Source: Polytrichum commune (lineage: Eukaryota > Streptophyta > Polytrichopsida > Polytrichales > Polytrichaceae). Taken from it: 64,000 bases of DNA. Location of the stretch: positions 41,687,180 through 41,751,179 of the forward strand of contig OX485808.1 in the NCBI GenBank assembly GCA_950295325.1, written 5' to 3'. Position numbers and translations under genes: made by a program. This document shows, piece after piece, positions 13,901 to 26,766 of the stretch (the first letter of the stretch is position 1; each line of letters opens with the position of its first letter). The notes below the pieces were generated by a model that was not told the origin of the DNA, did no database searches, and was given only the letters and a program-made list of their open reading frames with translations.

Positions 13901-15925
13901 TAACTTACATGGAGTTCAAGAATTTGCATGGTGGAAGTAGCAAAGGCATAGCATAAGTTCTTATGGCTCATCTTTGACACCCACTTGTGGTTTCTGAGCA
14001 CAGAATTTCCCGGCAGGACCACCTGTTCTGGGGATCATCAGGTTGCAACAACTCTGCCTGACATGGATCTACAGCGACAAATCAATTTCTCACAAGTGTG
14101 GAAATTTTTTCTAGCTCCAAAACTTTCCACCACCACTTCAGGAAATGTAGCCTGCAATATTAATATGTATTCTGTCAAGGTACAGACCCTCAATTAGCCC
14201 ACCTCTATTCGCAACAAAATGTACCTTCAATGTTTTAACTGACATGGAGTTCAGGAATCTGCATGGTGCAAATACAAGGCATAGCATATCGAACCTGCTT
14301 ATCGCTCCAGATGTTCTCATGGTTCACCTTTGACACCCACTTGCAGATTCTGAGCACAGAATTTACTCGGGATCATCAGCTTGCAACGACACAGTCGAAC
14401 AGAAACTCTGGCTGGCTGTCACGGCTCTATGCAACTCAGCAACTCAGCAACTCAGTAACTCAGCAAGGACACCATATTGTAGCGGGAATTAGAGGTATTT
14501 AACTTACATGGAGTTCAACAATTTGCATGGTGCAACTGCATAGGTATAGCATAGCATAGCGAACCTGCTGATCGTTCTACAAGTTCTCATGGCTCATCTT
14601 TGACACCCACTTGTAGATTCTGAGCGCAGAATTTCGGCAGTCCACCAGCTACTGACATTCTCGGGATCATCAGCTTGCAATAACACACTGGAACAGGTCC
14701 AACTCTGCCTGTGCCTCTCCAGAGACTGCGAATTTCCCACAAGTCTGGGATACTCCGTATTAAATTGTGTTTCGAGTGGATACCACCACTTGACACTCGA
14801 CAGCAAATATCGTGCTAACACCAATACCTCTAATCCGCAACAAACAAAATGCAACATCGAGGTACTTAACTTACATCATGGACTTCAAGAATTTGCATGT
14901 CGTAAGTACGAGGGATAGCATAGCATAACTGATCGCTCCAGAAATTCACATGGCTCATATTTGACACCCACTTCGAGAATCTAATCATATAAAATCGGCA
15001 GGGCCACCTGTACTTGGAAAATCAGCTTACAACAACATCAACATCACACTGTAACAAAACTCTGCCTGTGCGTTTACGAACTTTGCACGAGTCTGGGAAA
15101 TAATTTTACTCCGAACTTGATTGCGTTTCAAGTGGATACCACCACTTGACACTTGATATAAATATCATGCTAACATCAAGATCTCTAATCTGCAACAAAC
15201 AAAATGCACCATCGAGTTGGTTAACTTACATGGATTTCTAGAATTTGCATGTCTCAAGTACAAAGCATAGCATAGATGGCATGGATGACATAGGAAGGCA
15301 TTACTGATCGCTCCAGAAGTTCTCATGGCTCATATTTACACTCATTTGTAGATTCTAATCACACAATTTCGGCAGGACAACATGTATGCGGAATCATCAA
15401 CAGCTCGCAACAACATCACACTGACAGAAGCATCTACGAAAACAAATCAATTTTGCACAAGTCTGAGAATTTATTTTCCTCCGAATTTACCACCACTTGA
15501 CACTCGACAGCAATATCATGCTAACATTAAGACCTGTAATCCGCAACAAACAAAATGCACCATCGAGTTAGTCAACTTACATGATGGACTTCAAGAATTT
15601 GCATGTCGTAAGTACGAGGCACAGCGTAGACGGCATAGATGACATAGCATAACATAACTGATCGCTCCAGAAGTTCACGTGGCTCATCTTTTACTCCCAC
15701 TTGTAGATTCCAATCACATAATTTCGGCAGGACCACCTGTACTCGGGAGGACCATCAGTTTGCAACCACAACAACTCACTGACTGTAACAAAACTCTACA
15801 AAATCAAATTCGCACAGCTCTGGGAAAGTAAACCTACTCCGAGTTCTACTGTGTTCTTGAAAGTGGATGGATACCACGGCTTGAGGAATTTTTGTAGGCC
15901 GCAAGCTGAAATTTGTGGTAAGCTC
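13900..15925. repeat. Array of about six diverged ~350-bp repeats
   Basis: The phrase ACTTACATGGAGTTCAAGAA followed by TTTGCATGG recurs near 13903, 14240, 14503, 14870, 15226 and 15577, spaced 263-367 bp. Each copy carries, in the same order, a GCATAGCATA run, GATCGCTCCAGAAGTTC, CATGGCTCATCTTTGACACCC, AATTTCGGCAGGACCACCTG and a CATCAGCTTGCAACAAC phrase. Copies differ by substitutions and indels, so the array is old. No coding potential is seen. Confidence 0.8.
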
Positions 15926-16099
15926 CAGTCGACCCTCACTTGGGCCGCCTCTATACGCAACAGACTGTACTATAGATAGTAACTTTAAACCGCTGTAGCT
16001 TCCTCTCCTTAGCCAGTACCTTGGCACCGATCAATCAACTGCGGAGGAGCCCCGTCAACGTTACATACAGACATCAGACAGCATCAGCATCCATTTCCG

Positions 16100-16420
16100 A
16101 TCGACCATGATGGACTCGATCGTTTCAATGGGACGATCTTCCTCAAGTCCACCTTGTGAATCATCCCCAAAGGTGTTACAGGAAAATTGGGTGATTCCTA
16201 CGCCTTCGACGTGACTCCGGCGGTGACCCCCCAGCTGGAGAATTCGTGACGCATCCAGCTCCGAACAACTTTCCCGAACACCTTCGGCCTCTGCAAGAGG
16301 AGCTTAGCTCCAAACGGCAACGTCGAGGAGATCTGTTGGGCCGACTTTCCCCACGAGGAGCGGATGAATTTCATCCGAGAGTTCGATGAGATTCATCTAG
16401 TAGTTAGCTTTCGGTTAGGA
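16100..16420 (+). pseudogene. Broken coding fragment of unknown family
   Basis: A protein-like stretch ending PHEERMNFIREFDE, preceded by LCKRSLAPNGN, can be read up to about 16400. Further upstream the reading frame must change, and TGA codons interrupt it near 16190 and 16247. The amino-acid texture and higher GC content than the surroundings suggest a decayed gene or gene fragment. I do not recognise the family. It could be chance, but the shift in composition argues against that. Confidence 0.35.
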
Positions 16421-16629
16421 ACTATGTACCTAGGAAGGAACCATCTACTAATCTGTGAGAACTTGAAGTCTAGATCTATCACAGTGTTGTACACTCGCAT
16501 TGGGATTGTAGACTTTGGAAAAGTTATATGGAGATTTCCCGTCGGTAAAGCAAGTGGCCAAATTCGGTTACACATCTTAAATGGACACCAATTATATTGT
16601 TTTTGTGGTGAGTGGTTAGGTGTGTGAAT

Positions 16630-17400
16630 TTAAGAACGGGACATCCAAGAGACATTAAGTGTGTATTAAACTACGATTTACGTGTTTTTTGGATTCATGC
16701 ATGAATTTGGGACAATCTCGATTGCGAATATGATGTACATTATATCGCAAAACCACAGAAATGTGGTGGTTAGCGAACATGGAATATAAACATTCGAAGT
16801 TGTGATTGTTGTGTCGTTGCTCTGCGATTGTTGTTTGATGTTTTTGTGTCTACAAGTGCACCCATGCCTTACTATTTTTGGACAAGTGGTTCGTCCAAAT
16901 AATCTTAAATGTTAGTTAGTAAAGCGATTAGACTTACGTGCTCAAGGCTTGTTTAATAATCGTGATTCTATATTCAATATTTGCACGTACTTGGAGGGAC
17001 TAATGTGATTATTTGATAAGAAACTTGAGAAAAGGGATTAAGCTTTGACAAGTAAACAAGATATTTGCATGAGCTCCAGAAATTAGAGGAAAATGATTAC
17101 AAGCAAGGTTTACATGTCATCTTGCATTAAAACTAGGATTTAAGTAACTATGGACAAAAGACTTGTCCAAACTTAATTATACATTTGAGAGTATTTTTTG
17201 CACAGTTGAAACATGCACATTGCAAATCAACTTGTTTTGGGGGAAGAAGGTAGAAGAATATGATGAAAATCTCAAATGTATATGCTTTGAGAAACAATAT
17301 GGTCAAATAATTCCTCTAGGTTTGTATTTCTTACAAATATCTCAGTGTGCATGTAGCTCATATGTGCTACACTAGGAGATGCATGCCGCCTCTAGGATTG
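16630..17400. other. AT-rich intergenic DNA
   Basis: Nothing recognisable on either strand. Confidence 0.5.
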
Positions 17401-17619
17401 GTTGCAATCTTTTTACCATAGGTCTGCCAATAGGAGTGCACATATAAAATTTACATTATGTCCAAATTTCATGCATATGTCTAGATTTACTTAAAAGATA
17501 GAACACTATATTAGGTAATTTGAGAATTTTTGGCATTTTGGGATATTTACATATACAAGAACATAGAACATGTCATGTAAATATTAGGGAAAGGTGCGTG
17601 AAACCTAAACATGCGAACA

Positions 17620-18183
17620 TTTAAGAGTGGTGATCTACATAAATCCATGCACAAATGAAGGCATAACTTGATTAAGAACGCATATTAGGATGGTTTTGGT
17701 AGGACAATCCAAACATGAGATAATATTGGAAGAGAAAGGACATATTCATATTACGGGAATTAGAAAATACTAGGTTTAGGCAAAGAAATTAAGTAGCAAA
17801 CAAGCGCCACATCACAATTATTGGATAGTGCAACCTAAACTAAGCTTACTTATGTACAATGTCTATGCTAAATGTGGCCTTTATGGCTTTGGTCGCCGCT
17901 TCTTTTTCTTTTGCCACCACTCCACATTCCGGAAAATCTCTTCTCCGTGGCTATAGCCAAGGTCGGGACAAGGCCCCACCATGATACAATTAGGAGGATG
18001 ACAAGTGCTTGAACTATAGGAGGATGAATTTGAATGGGATGTCATTTGGTTCCATGTATCCCTCTCCCTTATCGGGTTTCTCCGTACAAATTGGGGACAG
18101 GGGAGGCCACTTGCTACAAGCGCATGAAAGTATCTCCCAAAGACAAGGTTTTGTCTACACGTAAAGATACATCTACTTCCCAT
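17620..18183 (-). pseudogene. Relic of the ParB/FCP1-like gene family (C-terminal exons)
   Basis: The minus-strand frame 18183-17881 (100 aa) contains SGLP--FVRRNPIRER, matching SGLP--FVRNNPIGER in the FCP1-like exon ending at 35840. It then has NSSSYSSS and GYSHGEEIFRNVE, matching NSSSYNS and GYSRGAEIFRNVE in the last exon at 36473-36754. Both end in a Lys-rich tail. Beyond it, on the minus strand, GTTTGGATTGTCCTACC near 17690-17712 matches the 3'-flank repeats at 36957-37175. In the relic the FCP1-like exon runs directly into the last exon, without the introns and exon found at 35841-36472. It therefore looks like a partial, possibly spliced or rearranged copy. No start or full domain remains. 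Confidence 0.6.
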
Positions 18184-18189
18184 CTAGTT

Positions 18190-21100
18190 GTGTAAGTAAT
18201 TTTCCTTCTTCCTATCACGTATAATTTCATTCACTCCAAAGTCAGAACATTCTAATGATGAACATCATCATCTTCATACCAAGAAAATGACCTTCAATAT
18301 TTGTCAAAAAAAATACTTCTTTAATTCATCCTAAATTTCCTAAAATTATCTATGTATCAATATCTTCGTTTGTAAATGTACAACAAATGGGCATGGTATA
18401 TCTACATTACTAGGAATATTTAGATTACCCAAGCCCTATGTTTATTTTGTAAACCATAGTCACAATGAATAACACCCCTTTTGACCCACATGCAAGATTG
18501 TGCAAATGGACGTGATGGGCATCATGTCATGTCATAATGGATGAAATCTCATCACTTCTGCCCTTGATGTGATGCAATGATCTATGACATGTAATTAAAT
18601 TTTTTATAGTATTATAATGATGCCATTTTTTTGGGATAACTGCTATTAGTAATCGATTTCTAAAAGGACAAAATGATTTATAGACTAGAATAGACCCCCG
18701 CACAAAATTTGAAATTCTAGATCTTGGAATTTTTTTGTGGATTGCTATTATTAGTTGACTCCAAGATAAACCAAAAAGTTAAAATTAAAAAATCCTAAAA
18801 TATTCCGCACCACTAGATCTTGAAGCCAACAAGATCTAGCACTTCCATCTTTTTGGATTTTTCTTGTAGTTCTTGAAATTGTATGCTATGTTAATTATTG
18901 GACAATTGACCATGGGGTTGACTTTGTAAATTTACGCCCTAGGAAATTGTTGGACTTTAACCCTGGCTAGTGGTGTGGCGTTCTGGGTGTGTCATCATAG
19001 GATGTGATGTGAGGTGATGGATGATACGGTGTAAACTAGATTGGAACAAATTCTTCTAAATCAAAGTTGAAAAAAACTCTAATGCAGACCACTGTAGACA
19101 TAATTTTGAGAATAGTACCTTAGCAAACCTAGTACAAATCCTTGTCACACATGTGTCTTGAACCAACATCAATGCACTCAGTTGCAATTCTACAATCAAC
19201 ATATGAAAATTAACATGAAACTTACCAATCATAGGACAAATAATTTACAGGATTGTAATAAGGCAATTGCGAGTGGCAAAGAGTGAAGGTGAGCTGTGAG
19301 TAAGAGCAACATGAGATTGGTGCACATGTTAACAACTCCATGCTAAATAATTACCTAACTAATGTAGCAAGAGCGACAAAAATTCACAACGGATTTACAA
19401 AACTTCAATGCAAAGTAGAGGTACTTGAGAATGAGTACGAAAATGGGGGGAAGGGGACTAATACCTTCCTACTGACCCTCTCACATACAGCCGAATTCTA
19501 GCGCATACCCCTTGGCGTGGGCTAGTATCCGTCGATACCCCCTACTTAATCCACCCACCATTCATCCATGAACTCAAAGTCAAACACAGTCAATATTCGT
19601 CTTCCTCCCTTAATTAATCGGATGCCCATCCAGATAACTCCTTCTTTGCCTAGTTATTGGCGCATATCAATTGATGCATCTGTAAGGAGCTATCAATTAT
19701 CCCTGTACATTGTTCAAGTTAAGTTGACGCTCAATGGTCTAATCAAGTCACCTCAACTTGTCGGTGAGGTATAATTGTTTTAAATTATTTATTATATTTA
19801 TTTATTTGGTTGCTGACCAATTGGTTGGGTCGATTGCTTGGTCAAATGATCTACTTACATGGAGCGTTTTGATTGGTCAATCTTTACCATTTATGGAAGG
19901 TGTGGGAGTCGTACTTCTAAGAGGAGAAGATGATGTGTCCAACAAGTCAATTGACAACCACATTTTTGCATCAAATTTATACAACACAAAAACATCATTG
20001 TCCATGGATTCCATTTTAACAATGGTCACATTTGTGATTTGCATAATTGATATGCTCGATTCATTTGTCAAAGCAATGGTGGAAGCTTGCCTCTATAAAT
20101 TAGAAAGACTTATAACCCTAAACAAACAAGGACCCAATATTCAAATATGGCCATCCTCACTCATGATCTTTAGCATCAAAATTGTTTATGATATATCTCC
20201 ATCCATACTATACATCTCTTGCTCAATGTATATGGTACCAACTTGAAGATTAAACTTCATAAAAAGCAAATCCTCCATGATAATAACATGACCATCATTA
20301 TCAAAAGGCAATGTGAAGGGCACCAAAGATCCATATTCTCTAAAAAAAAGTCATGTGCATTTTGTGGAATGTGTGAGATGTGAATGTGATGGATGTGGAG
20401 AATGCATGGAACAAACAATACTATTTGTATGGTGTTTAGGAACAACAAACAAGATGAAAACCAAACCCATAATGCAAACAAATATTGACCATTGTAAAAG
20501 ATATGACTACACAAATATCAAAGCGATCATGCAACACACAATGATCATTCCATAATTGGGATTTATGGTTAGAGCCACCGCAAATAAGGTGGCAAACAAC
20601 TTTATTACAACTCATTGTGTGAGAGCAATAAATTGATAATCTTTGATACTACAAACAAAATTTGTGTCATCTAACAAATAAAATATTTTGGTTTTAAAAT
20701 AAAATATTTTAACGACAACTATAACTAAGCACATACTAATAATGAGAATAGGCAAAGACTATAGATAGAAATACATGACCTAAAACATTGCAACCCCCAT
20801 TGCATAAGAGAGAGTGTCTCTAAGTTTTTTTTAGGGGTGAAACTCATATAAACACTATATTCGTTAAATTGAGACTTTCTCTAGTCTCAAATTAATATAT
20901 GGATCAAAGAACTTGAAGAGGCCCGAAACTATATTGTCAACAATCTCAATTATATTATATGTTCTAATATCCCAAATCTATGATGTGCGGACATAAGCAC
21001 ATATGGTAGAGCACTCGACACCAACTTCATCAACAAAAACACATTGGGTAGAGCACTTCAAACAAGTTTCACCCAAAAATATATATAAAATGATTTCTAT

Positions 21101-21380
21101 TATTAGCATGTTCAATAGAATATAGACATTGCAACATACAAAGTGCATGTAATAAATGCATGTTTCTTCATTCGAGAATATAGTCCCAAGCATAATAATA
21201 AGATGAACTTCAATTGCAGCTTGAAATATAGTAAATGGATATTCATCCAACTCCAAACAATATAGTATTCGTAAGTTCTACCCAAACTCTGCCCCAATTT
21301 TGAAGAGCACACATATGTGTAATTTATATTGCTATAATTACGTATTAAACTATAATCATGCTAACACAATCCTACCAACT
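18190..21380. other. AT-rich intergenic DNA
   Basis: No convincing gene. On the minus strand between about 20340 and 19877 there is protein-like text with several stops (for example ALTNESSISIMQITNVTIVK), which may be an old decayed gene, but I cannot name a family. Plus-strand frames here, including a 162-codon one at 19758-20246, have no recognisable motif and are hydrophobic, AT-driven reads. Confidence 0.4.
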
Positions 21381-21382
21381 TC

Positions 21383-24300
21383 TCATTCAACGTGGGTTGC
21401 TTCTTCTGCAATCCGAGCAAGGTTGTCTTTTGCAAAAGTTATGTACTTTTGAGGGATGGACACTGATCCACTATGGTGTTTCCGTGGTTTCCATGCTATG
21501 AATATGGAATCTGTATCTACCCAAGATGGACCGTGCTCAGAATCCACCTTCCACCGAAAGTTAGGGTTTGTATCCCAGCCTGTATAATGCCGAATCACAT
21601 CTTCATTCCTTGCTGTCGGTCGATAGTACTCCACTTGTATTTGTCGAAAATGAGGGCTGGAAGTTACAAAATTGGGATTGGACAAAGCTCTTGCCACCCA
21701 CACTGGCTTCGCATATGTCTCGTCTCCAGGACGCAAAATGAGCATATAACCTTCATGACAATCCACTGCAATGCGGAAAGATGGTGGGGGACGACTACTA
21801 GCAGGCCCCACGTAATGGTCGTCCACATCAAACTCCTCTCGAACCTCTCCATTTCCCAAAAGACTAGGCTCTGAAGCTTGTACATCGACTCGTGTTTGTG
21901 GCCAAAATCCATGCCTCAAAGTATGAGGGCTATCTTGGTGGAGGTCTGCCAAGGCGGCACGAACACGTGTCCAATAATGTATCCAACTCCCATAACGATG
22001 CCAACATGATCCGCCAACATCCGCTATTTTCAAACTCTCCCAATATTGTATGAAGCCTGATATACCTTTCAAAATATCCTCCAAATTCTTCATGGCTATT
22101 GGCTTACAAGGCCTAGGCTCCCCATCCGGTAACATGGTCTTTCCATCCGCATCCACGCGCCACACAAGAAGACCCTCCGGCGGGCTCCAGTCTTGTGACG
22201 TGCACAACAACTTGTATTGCATGGCCGGGACACCATCGTCACGCATATAGAAGCGGAATTGTTGTGCCTTCGTATGCCCGATCAATCGGTGAGCTCCACT
22301 TCGAATATAAGGTTCTATAAATGCCTTGAAGTCTGGCACCTCCTCAATCATATGGGGGATGACGGGAACGTTCTCCAAATCCATGTACGACTTCATCAAT
22401 AATGGAATTGTAGGGAAATCCTCCTCCCGCAACTTCATGCTCCACCGCCCAAAAGATGCATCAATATCATCGTGCGTGTGGCCTACCAATAGGAAGGACA
22501 CAAAAACCTCCTTGAAAATGCCTTTCGCAACCAACAACGACCAATATGCAAATACATATCTGCTTTTATTGTCCTTGGCACAATTGTCCAATTGGACACG
22601 CAAAGTTGGAGGCAACTTCTTGGCAATCACGGGTTCATTGGGTGGCTCGGGCAACGAATGCAAGCATACATCTTTTCCATCCAACACCGCTTCATATAAA
22701 GGTGTTGAACCCGTGTTCTCAAATAACAATCCTGAAGAATAGGCTGGTGGTTTCTCTAAATCACGTAAAAGCCTTGCAAATGATCCTATCGTGTGGTTTG
22801 AATCCGCTGGATACAAATCAAGAGCATAATGAGCAAATTTGACATCACCGTGTCCATGTGCAATCATTCCTGCAATGCCAACCCAACGTGATTAGCATCT
22901 ATGTATGAATAAACCATTATGAAGGAATCCATGTTCTCCAGTACATCACGGAATAAAATACAACAACATTTAGGGTATGTCATGACATTGTTTCGAAGTT
23001 CACCTGTAACCGATACAGGCAACTTGAAAAACCCATCCGTGGCCTTGATTCGATTTGCAAAACATGGGGAGGCTGTTTTGGCATGGTCCATTTTGTCATG
23101 GATGACCGTAAGAACCTCCAAGGGCCTGGAGATGGACAAAGCTCTATTTGTGTAGTAATCATTACGGTGTGCCTCTTGCATGTTTACGTGCTTGAAATAG
23201 TTCAATTGATGCGCTGCATATGACTCGGTGCCCATCGTGTGTGCATCCCGGAGGCGCTTCAACTTCTCGCAATTAGAGCACCTGGCAAATTTGTCCCCTC
23301 GTCTTTTTGTAATGTATTCGCTAAAGTTTTGTTTCTTGATTGCACTCAATTTTGACAATGAAATTGGCTCCAACCCAATCTTCTCGCCAACTGCATTAAC
23401 GTCCAACAATATGTCTTTCCATTTTGTGCCTGTGGGAAGAACTTTCTCCACAACCTTTTCACCGGTTGTGAGTGTGCGTGTTTTGTGCGGCATTGCATCG
23501 GCAAGAGGGACAATGATGGTTGCTAGAGTGGCCGTTGCTTGCCTTGTTGCTTCCCTAGGCTTCTTTAAACCCACGTTACCATGGTGACGGGACCGGCGGC
23601 CTTCCTTGGCATAAGCAGCTTGTCTATAAAAGTCCGATTTCGACACACCGTGAATGGTGTACCATGCCTTACAACACACGTCTATGCTTTCAATGGTGAT
23701 GACCTTGCGACCCGTCCCATTCACATGTATCGCCCTATGGACATCAAGTTTTCTTGTGGATCTTAGACGGAAATCTCCAAGCCACATTTCTTCGCGGATG
23801 ACCTTCAATTTATCCCTTGGAAACAATTGGCAACAACGATGCACACAACAATCCTTTGTGGCAACTTCTCTAATGGACTCCTCCCCGAGCAACCTTTGAC
23901 GTTTACAATCAGTTGCAGACGGAGCAGGACGTGCCAATGTATCGTACTTTCTTTGACCCTTGCGCGGCCGCATGTTTGATTGCACCTCCTTTTCGATTTG
24001 CATGTGTCGTTGCTCATGTTCACGCAAGCTAACTCCATCAATTGTGACATTCCTCAATGGCCACCTGCGGAGGGAGAACCTATGAGTGGGATCCACCTCG
24101 GAATGAACGACCGACTCCAATATGACAACCCCAACGTCCTCAGTGCCAAGCGGGTTTTCATCAATGCAATCTTGCGGATGGGTGTTACGGCAAATCCCCT
24201 CCGCCACAACAACTCCACTATCGTTAAGAAGTATCACCTCCAAATTCACCCACGAAGCCCTTGAAAGTCCCGTACATTCAACAATGGGACACTGCGGTAC

Positions 24301-24447
24301 GGAAGACGAAGGTAAATCCAAATGATCTTCATCCGCACTGTCAGCCATAGTAGCCTCCCCGACAATGTCTAGGTCATCATCAGATGCAGATGGCCAAGTG
24401 GCCATGTCATCAGATGACCAATCCCCTATTTCACTAAACCCATCCAT
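21383..24447 (-). CDS. DUF7869-type protein, putative DDE-transposase-like
   Basis: Two exons: 24447-23004 and 22869-21383, joined across a 134-bp intron (donor ACAG|GTGAAC, acceptor TTGCAG|GA) with phases that fit, giving 976 aa. Without splicing the frame would stop at 22864-22866. The ATG at 24447 (MDGFSEIGDW) is chosen because a splice-acceptor-like TAGGCAG lies just before it, suggesting a leader intron; an ATG further upstream at 24540 is possible. Diagnostic stretches are HDKMDHAKT (about residue 447), QLDNCAKDNKSRYVF (about 572) and VGHTHDDID (about 611), typical of DUF7869 proteins. Their spaced Asp residues suggest an RNase H-like, transposase-related fold; this function is inferred. 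Cys pairs in the N-terminal half (CSNCEKLK) could bind zinc. The gene has no breaks. Its 5' side faces the 78-bp satellite. Terminal inverted repeats were not found by eye. Confidence 0.75.
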
Positions 24448-24639
24448 TCTGCCTACACACATGAACATTGAACATTGTCTTAAAATCACAAAAATTGTAG
24501 GTTCAAATCGAAGAACAAAAAAACCATCATATATAAACAAAATTGCAAATACTCAGTGCTCATACAAGTTCATATGACTGCTATGCCATTGGGCTTGTAA
24601 AGGTTTCGGAAGGCCAGTGGCCACACCGGCACCCAGATC

Positions 24640-26010
24640 CCAACCACACTTAGAGGCTGGGTTTGGGTCGAGCGACCCAAACCTTTTGGGAGGATGGGTT
24701 CAGGCTCAATACAGAGAGCACCCACACTTAGGCGCTGGATTTGGGTCGAGCGACCCAAACCTTCTGGCAGGATGGGTTTAGGCTCACTACAGACAGCATC
24801 CACACTTAGGGGCTGGGTTTGGGTCGAGCGACCCAAACCTTTTGGCAGAATGGGTTTTGGGTCACGACAGGGAGCACCCACACTTAGAGGGCTGGGTTTG
24901 GGTCGAGCGACCCAAACCTTTTTGCAGGATGGGTTCAGGCTCACAACAGTGAGCACCCACAGTGTAGGGCTAGGTTTGGGTCGATCGACCCAAACCATGA
25001 GGCAGGATGGGTTCAGGCTCACAACAATGAGCACCCACACTGTAGGGCTGGGTTTGGGTCGATCGACCCAAACCTTGAGGCAGGATGGGTTCAGGCTCAC
25101 AACAAAGAGCACCCACACTGTAAGGCTGGGTTTGGGTCGACCGACCCAAACCATGAGGCAGGATGGGTTCAGGCTCACAACAGTGAGCACCCACACTGTA
25201 GGGCTGGGTTTGGGTCGATCGACCCAAACCATGAGGCAGGATGAGTTCAGGCTCACAACAGTGAGCACCCACACTGTAGGGCTGGGTTTGGGTCGATCGA
25301 CCCAAACCATGAGGCAGGATGGGTTCAGGCTCACAACAGAGAGCACCCACACTGTAAGGCTGGGTTTGGGTCGACCGACCCAAACCATGAGGCAGGATGG
25401 GTTCAAGTTCAGAACAGTGAGCACCCACACTGTAGGGCTGGGTTTGGGTCGATCGACCCAAACCATGAGGCAGGATGGGTTCAGGCTCACAACAGAGAGC
25501 ACCCACACTGTAGGGCTGGGTTTGGGTCGATCGACCCAAACCATGAGGCAGGATGGGTTCAGGCTCACAACAGAGAGCACCCACACTGTAGGGCTGGGTT
25601 TGGGTCGATCGACCCAAACCATGAGGCAGGATGGGTTCAGGCTCACAACAGAGAGCACCCACACTGTAAGGCTGGGTTTGGGTCGATCGACCCAAACCAT
25701 GAGGCAGGATGGGTTCAGGCTCACAACAGAGAGCACCCACACTGTAAGGCTGGGTTTGGGTCGACCGACCCAAACCATGAGGCAGGATGGGTTCAGGCTC
25801 ACAACAGTGAGCACCCACACTGTAGGGCTGGGTTTGGGTCGATCGACCCAAACCATGAGGCAGGATGGGTTCAGGCTCACAACAGTGAGCACCTACACTG
25901 TAGGGCTGGGTTTGGGTCGATCGACCCAAACCTTGAGGCAGGATGGGTTCTGGCTCAATACAGAGAGCACCCACACTGTAAGGCTGGGTTTGGGTCGACC
26001 GACCCAAACA
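24640..26010. repeat. 78-bp satellite built around a 20-bp palindrome
   Basis: Eighteen copies of the palindrome TTTGGGTCG-NN-CGACCCAAA start at 24662, 24740, 24818, 24897, 24975 and then every 78 bp from 25053 to 25989. The central dinucleotide is AG in the first four units, then AT (10 units) or AC (4 units). The spacer reads GCAGGATGGGTTCAGGCTCA, then a GAGCACCCACACT phrase. Units from 24975 on are nearly identical, while the first four are more diverged. Because 78 is a multiple of three, long open frames exist on both strands; they are artefacts of the period. The array lies immediately upstream of the DUF7869-type gene. Confidence 0.95.
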
Positions 26011-26630
26011 ATTCCGCAAAATCCGCCTATTTATTCGGGTGATGCTCTATTAATCTATTTATAACCTATTTGGGACAACTGAACTCATAGATGCTTGTTG
26101 TAATTAGCTGCTCATGAATGGAAGCGTATACAAACCGTGTATTACAGCTCCAACTTAGAGAGCTTGCAGCAATCTCAGGATTGGGACATGAAAGAAAGAA
26201 CCAGCATTTGGGGGGGTTGGGCTCTTTATACTACCCGCCTCCGCTTTGGGCATCCTCTTTGGATGCCTTTCCCACCTGGTCTCCTTTGGATGTTAATTCA
26301 AACCTTCTGACTCAATTTCCCGCTTCTTGTCAATAATAGAGAATGTATATTTAGCTTGGCTCTTCGTTGCCCCAACCACCAAATGAATAATTCAACATAT
26401 ATTTAAAGTTGTTACCACCCTAACTTGGTCAACACTATTCTTCAACTCTTTCATAATTAGTTTTATACATGAATACACCACCACCTTCCCTATTGCCATC
26501 TCCTTTCTCCTTTTATCATTGTTGTATATTTTTCTCACATCCTTACTAATACTAAATCCCTATATGTAACTTCCATATATCACCATAGTGGATATTTAGT
26601 GTTTGAGTTTACATTTAATGTTACTTACTC

Positions 26631-26766
26631 TCATAGGGTTAGTAATGGGAAGTGTATGCGTTCGTTTTAAGTGTATCAAACACTAACTATCATATAACTA
26701 AAAAGGATATAAAGGTTTTGATACACTACATATGAACGCATACACTAAATACCAATAACCCTATGA
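26631..26766. mobile_element. MITE-like 136-bp element with long imperfect inverted repeats
   Basis: The left end TCATAGGGTTA and the right end TAACCCTATGA are exact inverted copies. Inside them GTGTATGCGTTC is mirrored by GAACGCATACAC and AGTGTATCAAA by TTTGATACACT, so the whole element can fold into a long hairpin. There is no coding capacity. A clear target-site duplication was not found, so the superfamily is not assigned. Confidence 0.65.

Noticed and set aside
19758-20246. 162-codon plus-strand frame
   Set aside because: It has no recognisable motif and an AT-driven hydrophobic composition. The opposite strand has slightly more gene-like text but also several stops.
24662-26008. CRISPR-like array
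   Set aside because: The spacers are as repetitive as the repeats, the unit is a simple 78-bp satellite and the context is a plant nucleus.
24570-26064. Open frames of 349-456 codons on both strands of the satellite
   Set aside because: The 78-bp period is a multiple of three and lacks stops in several frames, so long frames on both strands are expected. The products are pure 26-residue repeats.
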